In this document: positions 1 to 6,204 of the stretch, in pieces
How the letters are laid out: every line of letters starts with the position of its first letter
How positions within the stretch are numbered: the first letter of the stretch is position 1
NCBI GenBank assembly: GCA_944372725.1
Contig: CALWAA010000027.1
Coordinates: 1 to 9,909 of the forward strand
DNA length: 9,909 bases
Origin: an uncultured Bacilli bacterium
Lineage (GTDB): Bacteria > Bacillota_I > Bacilli_A > RF39 > UBA660
Direction of reading: 5' to 3'
Notes under the pieces: model-generated
The model's database searches: none
Told to the model about the DNA's origin: nothing
The model's input: the letters and a program-made list of their open reading frames with translations, nothing else
Made by a program: the position numbers and the translations under genes

Positions 1-14
1 AGGAGTGAAAAGAA

Positions 15-1139
15 ATGATTTGTTTTAAAAATGTATCAAAATCTTTTGGAAATAAAAAGATTTTAGACAATATTAATATTGAAATCGAAAAAAATAAAAT
101 TACTTGTTTAATCGGAGAAAGTGGATGTGGAAAGACTACTTTATTAAAGATGATTAATCGCCTAAACGAACCAACTTCAGGAACAATCACCATTAATGGG
201 AGAAATATTTTAAAACAAGACCCTATTAAACTAAGAAGAAGTATTGGTTATGTCATCCAACAAACTGGACTATTTCCACATATGACCATAGAAGAAAATA
301 TTGAAATTATTCCTCGAATTGAAAAAGTACCAAAAACAACAATGGAAAAGAAAACATTAGAATTAATGAACATGATTGACCTAAATCCAAGTGAGTATTT
401 AAAAAGATATCCAAGTGAATTATCGGGAGGGCAACAACAAAGAATTGGTATCGCTAGAGCATTTGCAACAGACCCTAACATTATTTTAATGGATGAACCA
501 TTTAGTGCCTTAGACCCAGTAACCAGATTGTCTTTACAAGATGAGTTAATAAAAATTCAAAATAAGCACAAAAAAACGATTGTCTTTGTAACACATGATA
601 TGGATGAAGCAATTAAACTAGCAGATAAAATCGCTATATTAGAAAGTGGTCATATCATCCAATATGATACACCAGAAATGATTTTAAAAGCTCCAGCGAA
701 TGATTATGTAAAAGAATTTGTAGGTACCAAAAGAATATGGTCATCCCCAGAATTAATAAAGGTAGAAGATATTATGATTACTCATCCAGTAACGTGTAGC
801 CCTGAATATTCTATTTTTTACTGCTTAAATAAAATGCGCATGATGAAAGTAGATACTCTAATGGTAGTAGATGAAAATAATGTTTTATTAGGAATTCTTT
901 ATGCTTCCAATATAGCGGGTATTACCGATTATGATAAAAAAGCCCAAGACTTTATCGAAAAAGATTTTCTAGCTACTCATCCTCAAGATTCTATTATTGA
1001 TTTAGTTGGTCTAATTAATGAACAAAAAATAACAACGATGCCAGTAATAGACAAAAAAGGAAAATTAAAAGGACTAATTACTAGAAGTACACTTTTAACA
1101 TACATGAGTAAACAATTTTTGAAAGATGGTGAAGAATAG
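15..1139 (+). CDS. ABC importer ATPase with tandem CBS domains (OpuCA/ProV/EgtV type)
   Basis: ATP-hydrolysing subunit of a quaternary-amine-type importer, acting at the inner face of the membrane with the permease encoded next. It is 374 residues long, normal for OpuCA-type ATPases. Visible motifs are Walker A GESGCGKTT (34-42), Q-loop Q82/Q83, signature LSGGQ (136-140), Walker B ILMDE (157-161) and the switch His in THD (H194). Two CBS modules follow, at about 253-305 and 317-365. In OpuA-type systems such modules sense ionic strength or nucleotides, so activity is probably gated after translation. AGGAG at 1-5 lies 9 bases before the ATG, which supports this start. The stop codon overlaps the next gene's GTG by one base (TAGTG), indicating translational coupling. 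Any promoter lies outside the window. The family is certain; the substrate cannot be read from the ATPase. Confidence 0.95.
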   Translation: MICFKNVSKSFGNKKILDNINIEIEKNKITCLIGESGCGKTTLLKMINRLNEPTSGTITINGRNILKQDPIKLRRSIGYVIQQTGLFPHMTIEENIEIIPRIEKVPKTTMEKKTLELMNMIDLNPSEYLKRYPSELSGGQQQRIGIARAFATDPNIILMDEPFSALDPVTRLSLQDELIKIQNKHKKTIVFVTHDMDEAIKLADKIAILESGHIIQYDTPEMILKAPANDYVKEFVGTKRIWSSPELIKVEDIMITHPVTCSPEYSIFYCLNKMRMMKVDTLMVVDENNVLLGILYASNIAGITDYDKKAQDFIEKDFLATHPQDSIIDLVGLINEQKITTMPVIDKKGKLKGLITRSTLLTYMSKQFLKDGEE

Positions 1140-2704
1140 TGACATTTTTAAACTATATACTTTCTAATTCATCCGAAATAATAGATCTTCTAATCGAACA
1201 TATCAAATTGACGTCATTATCTGTTTTAATAGCTATTTTAATTGGTATACCCATAGGAATATTAATTTGTTATGTTAAAAAATTAGAACGACCAATTTTA
1301 GCTTTTGCTAATGTTTTACAGGCAATTCCCTCTATGGCTTTACTTGGCTTTACCATACCATTTTTAGGAATTGGAACTATTCCAGCCATTTTAATGGTAG
1401 TTCTATATTCTTTATTACCAATTATAAAAAATACATATACTGGAATTGCTAACATAAATCCGCAAATGATAGAAGCAGCAACCGGAATAGGATTAACTAA
1501 ATGGCAAATACTAACAAAAGTCCAAATTCCTCTAGCTTTACCAGTAATTATGAGTGGAATTCGTATTTCAGCAGTTAGTGCGGTAGGCTTAATGACTCTA
1601 GCAGCATTTTGTGGAGCCGGAGGTCTAGGATATCTAGTATATTCAGGAATTCGCTCAATTAATAATTACCAAATATTATCCGGAGCGATTCCAGCCTGTT
1701 TATTAGCTTTATTTATTGACTATGTGCTAGGAATTATTGAAAATTTAGTTACTCCTAAATATAATAAAGATAAAACCAAAAAAGGCTTTTTTAAAAGGGA
1801 AAAAACGCAAAAAATAATTCTAATAATAGTAGGTATATTACTTATTGTACTCTTAATATTCCCAATGTTTTTTCAAGGAAAAAATGATAGAGAAATAACC
1901 ATAGGAAGTATGGATTTTACGGAACAAGAAATATTATCTTATATGATAAAAGATTTAATTGAAGATCGAACAGATATTAGTGTAAAACAAAAATTATCTC
2001 TTGGTTCATCCAGTATTGTTTTATCAGCAATAAAACAAGATGACATTGATTTATACGTAGATTATACCGGAACAATTTATGGAAGTGTCCTAAAAAAAGA
2101 ACCGAATACAAACGTAGAAGAAGTATATCAAATATCAAAACAAGAAATGAAAGAAAAGTATGATTTAAATGTGTTAAATGACCTAAATTTTAACAATACA
2201 TATACTTTAGCCGTAACCAAAGAAACGCAGCAAAAATACAATTTAAAAACAATTAGCGATTTAAGTGCGGTATCTAATGAATTAATCTTTTCACCAACCT
2301 TAGTATTTATGGAAAGAAAGGATTGTTGGTTAGGTTTAAAAGAAGCTTATCCATTCGCATTTAAAGATATTATTGCCCTAGATGGAGCACCAAGATATTT
2401 AGCTCTAATAAATAAGGAAAGTGATGTAATCGATGCTTATTCAACCGATGGCTTATTAAAAAAATATGATTTAGTTGTTTTAGAAGATGACAAAAACTTC
2501 TTTTTACCTTATCAAGCCATTCCAATCGCTAATAATCGTATTTTAGAAGAATTCCCAGAAATCATTCCTTTATTAGAAGAATTAAGTCATTATTTAAATG
2601 ATAATGTAATGAGAGAATTAAATTATTTAGTGGATGAAGAAAAATGGCAACCAAGAGAAGTAGCTTCAAACTTTTTAAAACAACATAATCTGCTTCATAA
2701 TTAA
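1139..2704 (+). CDS. ABC importer permease fused to its substrate-binding domain (OpuC/ProWX/EgtU type)
   Basis: Single-chain permease and binding protein, 521 residues. The permease half has about five membrane segments (roughly 17-45, 52-76, 79-97, 131-165, 180-203) and the cytoplasmic EAA loop from E112 to P135 (EAATGIGL, then IPLALP), which docks on the ATPase. A further helix at about 224-245 leads to an extracellular OpuAC-type binding domain (about 251-521) with GSMDFTEQ (256-263), LYVDYTGT and DAYSTDG. This fused layout is known in glycine betaine/choline systems and in the ergothioneine importer EgtU and listerial BilEB; the DAYSTDG to PYQ region looks closest to EgtU as I remember it. 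Substrate assignment is inference. The start is GTG at 1139, with GGTGA at 1128-1132 inside the ATPase gene. A terminator follows directly. Confidence 0.92.
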   Translation: MTFLNYILSNSSEIIDLLIEHIKLTSLSVLIAILIGIPIGILICYVKKLERPILAFANVLQAIPSMALLGFTIPFLGIGTIPAILMVVLYSLLPIIKNTYTGIANINPQMIEAATGIGLTKWQILTKVQIPLALPVIMSGIRISAVSAVGLMTLAAFCGAGGLGYLVYSGIRSINNYQILSGAIPACLLALFIDYVLGIIENLVTPKYNKDKTKKGFFKREKTQKIILIIVGILLIVLLIFPMFFQGKNDREITIGSMDFTEQEILSYMIKDLIEDRTDISVKQKLSLGSSSIVLSAIKQDDIDLYVDYTGTIYGSVLKKEPNTNVEEVYQISKQEMKEKYDLNVLNDLNFNNTYTLAVTKETQQKYNLKTISDLSAVSNELIFSPTLVFMERKDCWLGLKEAYPFAFKDIIALDGAPRYLALINKESDVIDAYSTDGLLKKYDLVVLEDDKNFFLPYQAIPIANNRILEEFPEIIPLLEELSHYLNDNVMRELNYLVDEEKWQPREVASNFLKQHNLLHN

Positions 2705-2713
2705 ACATATAAA

Positions 2714-2738
2714 AACACATCTTTTGATGTGTTATTTT
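2714..2738. terminator. Bidirectional intrinsic terminator
   Basis: Perfect 8-bp stem AACACATC (2714-2721) and GATGTGTT (2726-2733) with a TTTT loop. On the plus strand ATTTTT follows; on the minus strand TTTTATAT follows. It separates the importer operon from the convergent rpmB gene, whose stop codon lies at its edge (2732-2734). Confidence 0.85.
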
Positions 2739-2893
2739 TCCATAGTTCTAGCTTCTCTAGCACTGATTCTTACTTTAGTTCCATTAATAGTCTTTTTTTG
2801 AATATTAGGTTTTTGTTTCATTTTAGTTGCATTAAGTGCATGACTTCTTTTATTCCCTGTTAAAGGTTTCTTTGTTGTAACTTTCTTAGCCAT
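2732..2893 (-). CDS. rpmB: 50S ribosomal protein bL28
   Basis: Ribosomal protein of the large subunit, 53 residues and highly basic. It reads MAKKVTTKKPLTGNKRSHAL, then NATK, PNIQKK, and ends with VRISAREARTMEK. These match the family blocks (TGKKP.SGN.RSHA.NATKR...PNLQK and V.VSARALK), so the call rests on several conserved blocks in order. It is shorter than the usual 60-64 residues: the middle insert is reduced to TINGT, and the N-terminal block lacks Cys (CxxTGK is replaced by VTTKK), so this is a zinc-free version. The start is ATG at 2893, with an excellent GGAGGTGG (2905-2898) seven bases upstream. It is monocistronic, with its own promoter and a shared terminator. Confidence 0.93.
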   Translation of the reverse strand: MAKKVTTKKPLTGNKRSHALNATKMKQKPNIQKKTINGTKVRISAREARTMEK

Positions 2894-2924
2894 TTTGCCA
2901 CCTCCATAAATTTCTTACTTAAAA

Positions 2925-2953
2925 ACTTTAACATATTATATGCGAAAAGTCAA
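2925..2953 (-). promoter_or_regulatory. Sigma-A promoter of rpmB
   Basis: On the minus strand, -35 TTGACT (2953-2948), a 17-base spacer, and -10 TAAAGT (2930-2925). The -35 is near consensus; the -10 matches at 4 of 6 positions. It lies 20-30 bases before the ribosome binding site. Confidence 0.6.
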
Positions 2954-2994
2954 TGTAAGAATGAATTTAAGGGCAAAAATCCACTATTTTCGTA

Positions 2995-3023
2995 TTTACA
3001 CTAATATTTATATATGCTATACT
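2995..3023 (+). promoter_or_regulatory. Sigma-A promoter of the NlpC/P60-like hydrolase gene
   Basis: -35 TTTACA (2995-3000), a spacer of exactly 17 bases, and -10 TATACT (3018-3023). The predicted transcript start near 3030 leaves a leader of only about 16 bases. It is divergent from the rpmB promoter, with about 40 bases between the two -35 boxes. Confidence 0.8.
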
Positions 3024-3045
3024 TTAAACAATAGTAGGTGTGCAT

Positions 3046-4194
3046 ATGAAAAGAATCCTCTTTTTTCTTGTCATTTTTCTTTTAATATCTTTGCTTGTTT
3101 TTGAAACGATTTTTATCTTCCAAAATCAAAGTGAAAGTATAATAGAAATACCTACAAATCATACCAATATTGAACCGGAAAAATATTATAATATTGAAGA
3201 ATTCACTATTTTAAATCCTAATATATATTTAGCGATAAATGATACCGAAAGAGTACGCTATATTCTAAAAGTAGATAGCAATTATGATGAAAAATTAACC
3301 TTTCATAGCACTAATCCTAGTGTAGCTAGTGTAGATAATTATGGGAATATTACAAGTAATTCTTCCGGTACAACGAATATTGAAGTAAAAATTAAAGATG
3401 AAACAAAGATTGTCCAAGTAACTGTAACCGATTTAATTATAAAAAAACCATCTACACCGAATGCAAGTAAAACCATTTTGACATGTGGGCTTTATACAGA
3501 AGAAGAAAATAATTTACTAGACGAAATATTAAAAAGTAGAGTAAATGATGCTGGTGAAAGTACTAGAGCCGGTGTTGTAGCTGCCGCTCGTTTTATTACT
3601 TTAGAGTTTCCTTATCGTTTAAGTTATTTTTCAGAAAATGGAAGAGTAACAACTTATGGGAATACAACTTATGTCGATGGAGAGGGAAGATATTATCATA
3701 AAGGCTTATATCTTCACAAATCTCGTACCAGTAATATAACTAAAAGTATGTATGGACCAAATCCTTGGGGATGTTATATATATTCTGTTCCAAGCGAGGG
3801 AAAAAGAAAGAACGGCTTTGATTGCAGTGGTTTTGTAGCCTGGATTCTTCTAAATGGTGGTTTTAACCCTGGAGATATTGGTGCCGGTATTTCGGTTGTA
3901 CCAGACATGACTGATTTAGGTAGTAAAAAAAGACTAAAAACATCTCTAGAAAATAGTGAATTAAAAGCAGGTGACTTACTGAGTGGGATAGGAAGTAATG
4001 GTGGCCATATTGCCATGATTATTGGTATCAAAGATGGCAAATATTTTGTTGCCGAAAGCTTATGGGGAAATTATGCTTATGGAGTAATTGCTAGGACGTA
4101 TTCGCTTGAAAGTTTGCAAAATAATTTTTACTGGCACATTGATATGGATGAGTATTATAAAAATGATGGCAATTACACGGAATATTGGTTGTAG
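3046..4194 (+). CDS. Membrane-anchored Ig-like (BIG2) plus NlpC/P60-type cell-wall peptidase
   Basis: Probable peptidoglycan hydrolase on the outer face of the membrane, 382 residues. Residues 1-25 form an uncleaved-looking signal anchor (MKRILFF then a Leu/Ile-rich run, no lipobox). Residues of about 50-130 form a bacterial Ig-like BIG2 domain, with the typical sequence of NPSVASVDNYGNITS followed by SGTTNIEV. The C-terminal region from about 150 is a papain-like NlpC/P60-type domain with the nucleophile in FDCSGFV (C260) and the catalytic His in GGHIAMI (H321). The third catalytic residue is not obvious; AESLWGN lies where it would be expected. I chose ATG at 3046 because AGGTG (3036-3040) lies 5 bases upstream; the in-frame GTG at 3040 overlaps that site. 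It is a single-gene unit. Its exact bond specificity is unknown. A role in spore cortex or septum remodelling is possible but not shown. Confidence 0.85.
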   Translation: MKRILFFLVIFLLISLLVFETIFIFQNQSESIIEIPTNHTNIEPEKYYNIEEFTILNPNIYLAINDTERVRYILKVDSNYDEKLTFHSTNPSVASVDNYGNITSNSSGTTNIEVKIKDETKIVQVTVTDLIIKKPSTPNASKTILTCGLYTEEENNLLDEILKSRVNDAGESTRAGVVAAARFITLEFPYRLSYFSENGRVTTYGNTTYVDGEGRYYHKGLYLHKSRTSNITKSMYGPNPWGCYIYSVPSEGKRKNGFDCSGFVAWILLNGGFNPGDIGAGISVVPDMTDLGSKKRLKTSLENSELKAGDLLSGIGSNGGHIAMIIGIKDGKYFVAESLWGNYAYGVIARTYSLESLQNNFYWHIDMDEYYKNDGNYTEYWL

Positions 4195-4221
4195 AAATTA
4201 TTAATTTAATTTCTACTTTTT
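4191..4221 (+). terminator. Intrinsic terminator overlapping the hydrolase stop codon
   Basis: Ten-bp stem GTAGAAATTA (4191-4200) and TAATTTCTAC (4207-4216) with a 6-base loop, then TTTTT. The left arm contains the TAG stop codon (4192-4194), so terminator and coding end are merged. Confidence 0.8.
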
Positions 4222-4233
4222 ATTTCAAAAAAA

Positions 4234-4261
4234 GCATAATAACAAATAAAATTCATACAAT
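4234..4261 (+). promoter_or_regulatory. Sigma-E-like (mother-cell) promoter of the spoVID-like operon
   Basis: -10 CATACAAT (4254-4261) is a full match to the B. subtilis sigma-E -10 consensus CATACANT. GCATAAT (4234-4240), 13 bases upstream, matches 6 of 7 positions of the -35 consensus KMATATT. No competing TTGACA/TATAAT pair is seen in this gap. B. subtilis spoVID is itself sigma-E-dependent, so motif and gene identity agree. The spacer is about one base shorter than usual. Confidence 0.65.
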
Positions 4262-4280
4262 TTTTTAGGAGATGATGAAA

Positions 4281-4940
4281 GTGAATTGTAAAATACCATT
4301 TACAAAAGATATTGATTTTGAAAAAAAGGTAAGCGAAATAACATCAATTAGCCTAGAACATGAAACCAAGGTAGAAGAGGGAGTTTTAAAGGGAAATTTT
4401 ATTGTATCCGGTGATTTTAAAAGCCATGAAGTAAGTATCAATAAAGAACCATTTTCTTATATATTACCCTTTGAAATTGATTTAGCAGAGGACATAGACC
4501 CAGATACAATTGAATTTATGATTGAAGACTTTACTTATGAAATAGTAGATAACAGCATCTTAAGAGTAAACATTGATTTTAATGTAATTGCTAGTCTAAA
4601 AGAGAATGTAGAAGTAGAAGAAGAGGAAGAACCATTATTTCAAGATGTTAGTGCTGCCTTTTTAGACGAAGATTTAGACCAAAACAATCGTGAAGAAAAG
4701 GAAGAGGCAAAAGAAGAAGTTAAACAAGAAGAAAGAGAAAGTGAAGATACCATTATCAAAAATATCAAAAGTGATGGCAATGAATATGCAACTTATCACA
4801 TTCATATGGTAAGTGATGGGGAAAGTGTGGAAACAATTTGTACAATGTATAATTCAAATGTAAATATACTACAAGACTATAATGATTTATCCAATATCAC
4901 AGCAGGTGATAAGTTAATTATTCCGGAAGCAAATGAATAA
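4281..4940 (+). CDS. spoVID: Compact SpoVID-like spore-coat morphogenetic protein with C-terminal LysM
   Basis: In Bacillus, SpoVID links the SpoIVA basement layer to the coat and drives encasement of the forespore in the mother cell. This protein has the same layout in 219 residues. An N-terminal beta-rich domain (about 1-110) carries SISLEHETKVEEG and, later, FTYEIVDNSILRVNIDFNV, which parallel SpoVID blocks. Next comes PLFQDVSAAFLDED, matching the SpoVID PLYEAPAAF region, then a short Glu/Lys-rich linker. The C-terminal LysM (last 50 residues) includes DGESVETICTMYN and GDKLIIP. B. subtilis SpoVID is about 575 residues, so the linker is greatly shortened here. The start is uncertain: AGGAG (4267-4271) fits GTG at 4281 best (9 bases), with ATG at 4275 or 4272 possible. 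It is followed by an overlapping ysxE-like gene, as in Bacillus. SipL is the main alternative. Confidence 0.8.
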   Translation: MNCKIPFTKDIDFEKKVSEITSISLEHETKVEEGVLKGNFIVSGDFKSHEVSINKEPFSYILPFEIDLAEDIDPDTIEFMIEDFTYEIVDNSILRVNIDFNVIASLKENVEVEEEEEPLFQDVSAAFLDEDLDQNNREEKEEAKEEVKQEERESEDTIIKNIKSDGNEYATYHIHMVSDGESVETICTMYNSNVNILQDYNDLSNITAGDKLIIPEANE

Positions 4941-5832
4941 TGCTCTTGAAGTATTAAAAAGAGAATTTAAGCCTTATCGTTTAACCAAAAAGAAAAATGT
5001 AACTATTATTGATTCTACCAGTGGTACTTTTGTTGTAAAAGAAAAGAAAGATAATAAAGTGGCAGAGGCCTACTCTTACTTAATGAGCCGTAACTTTGAC
5101 TATTTTCCAAAATTAGCTTTAGATGAACGGATAGATGCAAACGTATTTGAATATGTAGAGGATATACCCATGCCTAAAGAACAAAAAGCGATAGACATGA
5201 TTGATTTAGTAGCTCTCCTTCACAATAAAACCACTTATTATAAAGAAGTAACAGAAGATAAATATAAAGAAATATACGAGAATTTAAAAGATAATATTTT
5301 ATATGCTGAAAATTATTATAATTTCTTATATGAAAAATTACTGGAAGAAGTGTATCCCTCTCCAAGCCATTATCTTTTAATGCGAAATATTTACAAGATA
5401 TTTGAAGCTATTGATTTTTGTAATAAAGAGTTAGATGAATGGTTCCTACACACCAAAGAAGAACAAAAAACACGGGTAGCTTTCATTCATAATAATTTAG
5501 AAACAGACCATTTTATTAAAAACAATCGCGAATATTTAATCAGTTGGGAAAAATCCAAAATAGATTCACCAGTCTTAGATTTAATTGGTTTTTATGAACA
5601 TGAATATATGAATTTAAATTTTGAACCCATTTTAGAGAGATATTTTAGAAATTACCCTCTAAATCCCAGTGAAAAACACTTATTTTTCATTGTTATAAGT
5701 ATTCCTCCTATTATAAATTTAGAGGGAAGAGAAATAAATGTCACCAAAGAAATAAGAAAAAAACTAGATTACATGTTTAAAACAGAAAATCTAGTTAAAA
5801 AGCTAATCCCTCCTAACACCGAGGATAAATAA
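4933..5832 (+). CDS. ysxE: YsxE/CotS-family spore-coat-associated protein, degenerate kinase fold
   Basis: Protein of 299 residues with the aminoglycoside phosphotransferase-like (CotS family) fold. The N-lobe has FVVKEK with a possible beta-3 Lys (K36); the helical lobe contains LVALLHNKT (92-100). The catalytic-loop position reads FIHNNLETDHFI: where active APH kinases have HGDxxxxN, here it is H186-N-N188 and H193. The metal-binding IDW block reads ISWE, with Ser204 for Asp, while the structural Asp of PVLDLIGFY (D216) is kept. It is therefore probably a pseudokinase. The position directly after spoVID matches B. subtilis spoVID-ysxE. The start ATG overlaps the end of the upstream gene by 8 bases (ATGAATAA), with GGAAG (4925-4929) before it, so it is translationally coupled and shares the sigma-E-like promoter. 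The 3' end overlaps a convergent small gene. No terminator is visible. Confidence 0.8.
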   Translation: MNNALEVLKREFKPYRLTKKKNVTIIDSTSGTFVVKEKKDNKVAEAYSYLMSRNFDYFPKLALDERIDANVFEYVEDIPMPKEQKAIDMIDLVALLHNKTTYYKEVTEDKYKEIYENLKDNILYAENYYNFLYEKLLEEVYPSPSHYLLMRNIYKIFEAIDFCNKELDEWFLHTKEEQKTRVAFIHNNLETDHFIKNNREYLISWEKSKIDSPVLDLIGFYEHEYMNLNFEPILERYFRNYPLNPSEKHLFFIVISIPPIINLEGREINVTKEIRKKLDYMFKTENLVKKLIPPNTEDK

Positions 5833-5998
5833 TTCGAAACAAAAGCCAAAATAAAATAAAAACTTCAACCAGTAAAATAAAGATATTAAAACGAAAAGGC
5901 AAAATAAGAGTAATAATAATTTGATATAAAATTAAAATACATAAGCAAAAAATTGCCAGTATTGTAAAAAATCCTCCTCCAGGTCCTCTTGGATACAT
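5813..5998 (-). CDS. Small two-helix membrane protein, 61 residues, unknown function
   Basis: I do not recognise this protein. It begins MYPRGPGGGFF, a Pro/Gly-rich N-terminus. Two strongly hydrophobic stretches follow (about 10-32 and 36-56), separated by LPFRF, and it ends with FRIIYPRC. Reasons to believe it: a proper ribosome binding site TAGGTGA (6010-6004) five bases before the ATG, a hydrophobicity pattern unlikely for a chance frame, and otherwise empty space. An in-frame GTG at 6007 overlaps the binding site and is less likely. Its last 20 bases run antisense to the end of the ysxE-like gene. A possible sigma-K box lies upstream, so a role in the mother cell or in the coat is conceivable, but that is inference. 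Confidence 0.6.
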   Translation of the reverse strand: MYPRGPGGGFFTILAIFCLCILILYQIIITLILPFRFNIFILLVEVFILFWLLFRIIYPRC

Positions 5999-6013
5999 AT
6001 ATATCACCTATTT

Positions 6014-6041
6014 TATTTTATGATGAGTAGAAAAAAAGAGT
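6014..6041 (-). promoter_or_regulatory. Possible sigma-K-like promoter of the 61-residue membrane protein gene
   Basis: On the minus strand, CATAAAATA (6022-6014) fits the sigma-K -10 pattern CATANNNTA. AC (6041-6040), 17 bases upstream, fits the minimal -35. Both motifs are short and AT-rich, so chance is a real alternative. No good sigma-A pair was seen here. Confidence 0.35.
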
Positions 6042-6079
6042 TAAAATTAAAATTGGCAAAAATTGTCGAACGCTTTTTC

Positions 6080-6108
6080 TTGATTATTACTGAGAGTAAA
6101 TATATAAT
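6080..6108 (+). promoter_or_regulatory. Strong sigma-A promoter of a small RNA
   Basis: -35 TTGATT (6080-6085), a spacer of exactly 17 bases, and a perfect -10 TATAAT (6103-6108). The predicted transcript start is about 6115, at the first base of hairpin 1 of the RNA below. Confidence 0.75.
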
Positions 6109-6114
6109 ATAAAT

Positions 6115-6203
6115 GTACAGAAATTTTCTGTGCAATAAAGCACTTGGCCAAATTTCCAAACTCTCTTTTGGCTTATATGCCCTCGGGGTCAAGTGCTTTT
6201 TTT
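6115..6203 (+). ncRNA. Structured small RNA or leader of about 89 nt, family not recognised
   Basis: Promoter, two structured elements and a terminator make a complete transcription unit. Hairpin 1 pairs GTACAGAA (6115-6122) with TTCTGTGC (6126-6133) around a 3-base loop. The main stem pairs AAAGCACTTGGCC (6137-6149) with GGTCAAGTGCTTT (6187-6199), 13 bp with one G-U pair, and runs into seven T residues (6197-6203), so it is also the terminator. Its large loop can form CCAAA (6156-6160) with TTTGG (6167-6171), exposing the pyrimidine loop CTCTCT. An alternative GCCAAA/TTTGGC pairing (6148-6153, 6167-6172) competes with the outer stem, which would suit a switch. A start codon at 6205 sits right behind the T run. 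It shows no SRP, T-box or preQ1 signature that I know. Whether it is a free sRNA or an attenuator leader is open. Confidence 0.55.
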
Positions 6204-6204
6204 A

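Noticed and set aside
248..481. Minus-strand open frame of 77 codons inside the importer ATPase gene
   Set aside because: Lies wholly over strongly conserved ATPase motifs, with no ribosome binding site; a shadow frame.
1270..1455. Minus-strand open frame of 61 codons inside the permease gene
   Set aside because: Opposite the permease membrane segments; composition mirrors them. No start signals.
2934..2953. TATAAT seven bases after TTGACT in the rpmB promoter
   Set aside because: The spacing is far too short for a sigma-A promoter; TAAAGT at a 17-base spacing was preferred.
3774..4040. Minus-strand open frame of 88 codons inside the NlpC/P60-like gene
   Set aside because: Covers the catalytic Cys and His region of the real gene; no promoter or ribosome binding site.
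5174..5365. Minus-strand open frame of 63 codons inside the ysxE-like gene
   Set aside because: Tyr/Leu-rich mirror of the AT-rich coding strand; no start signals.
6115..6203. Small RNA as SRP RNA, T-box or preQ1 riboswitch
   Set aside because: No GGAA-loop SRP helix, no T-box AGGGUGGNACCGCG motif, no preQ1 pseudoknot signature; left unassigned.
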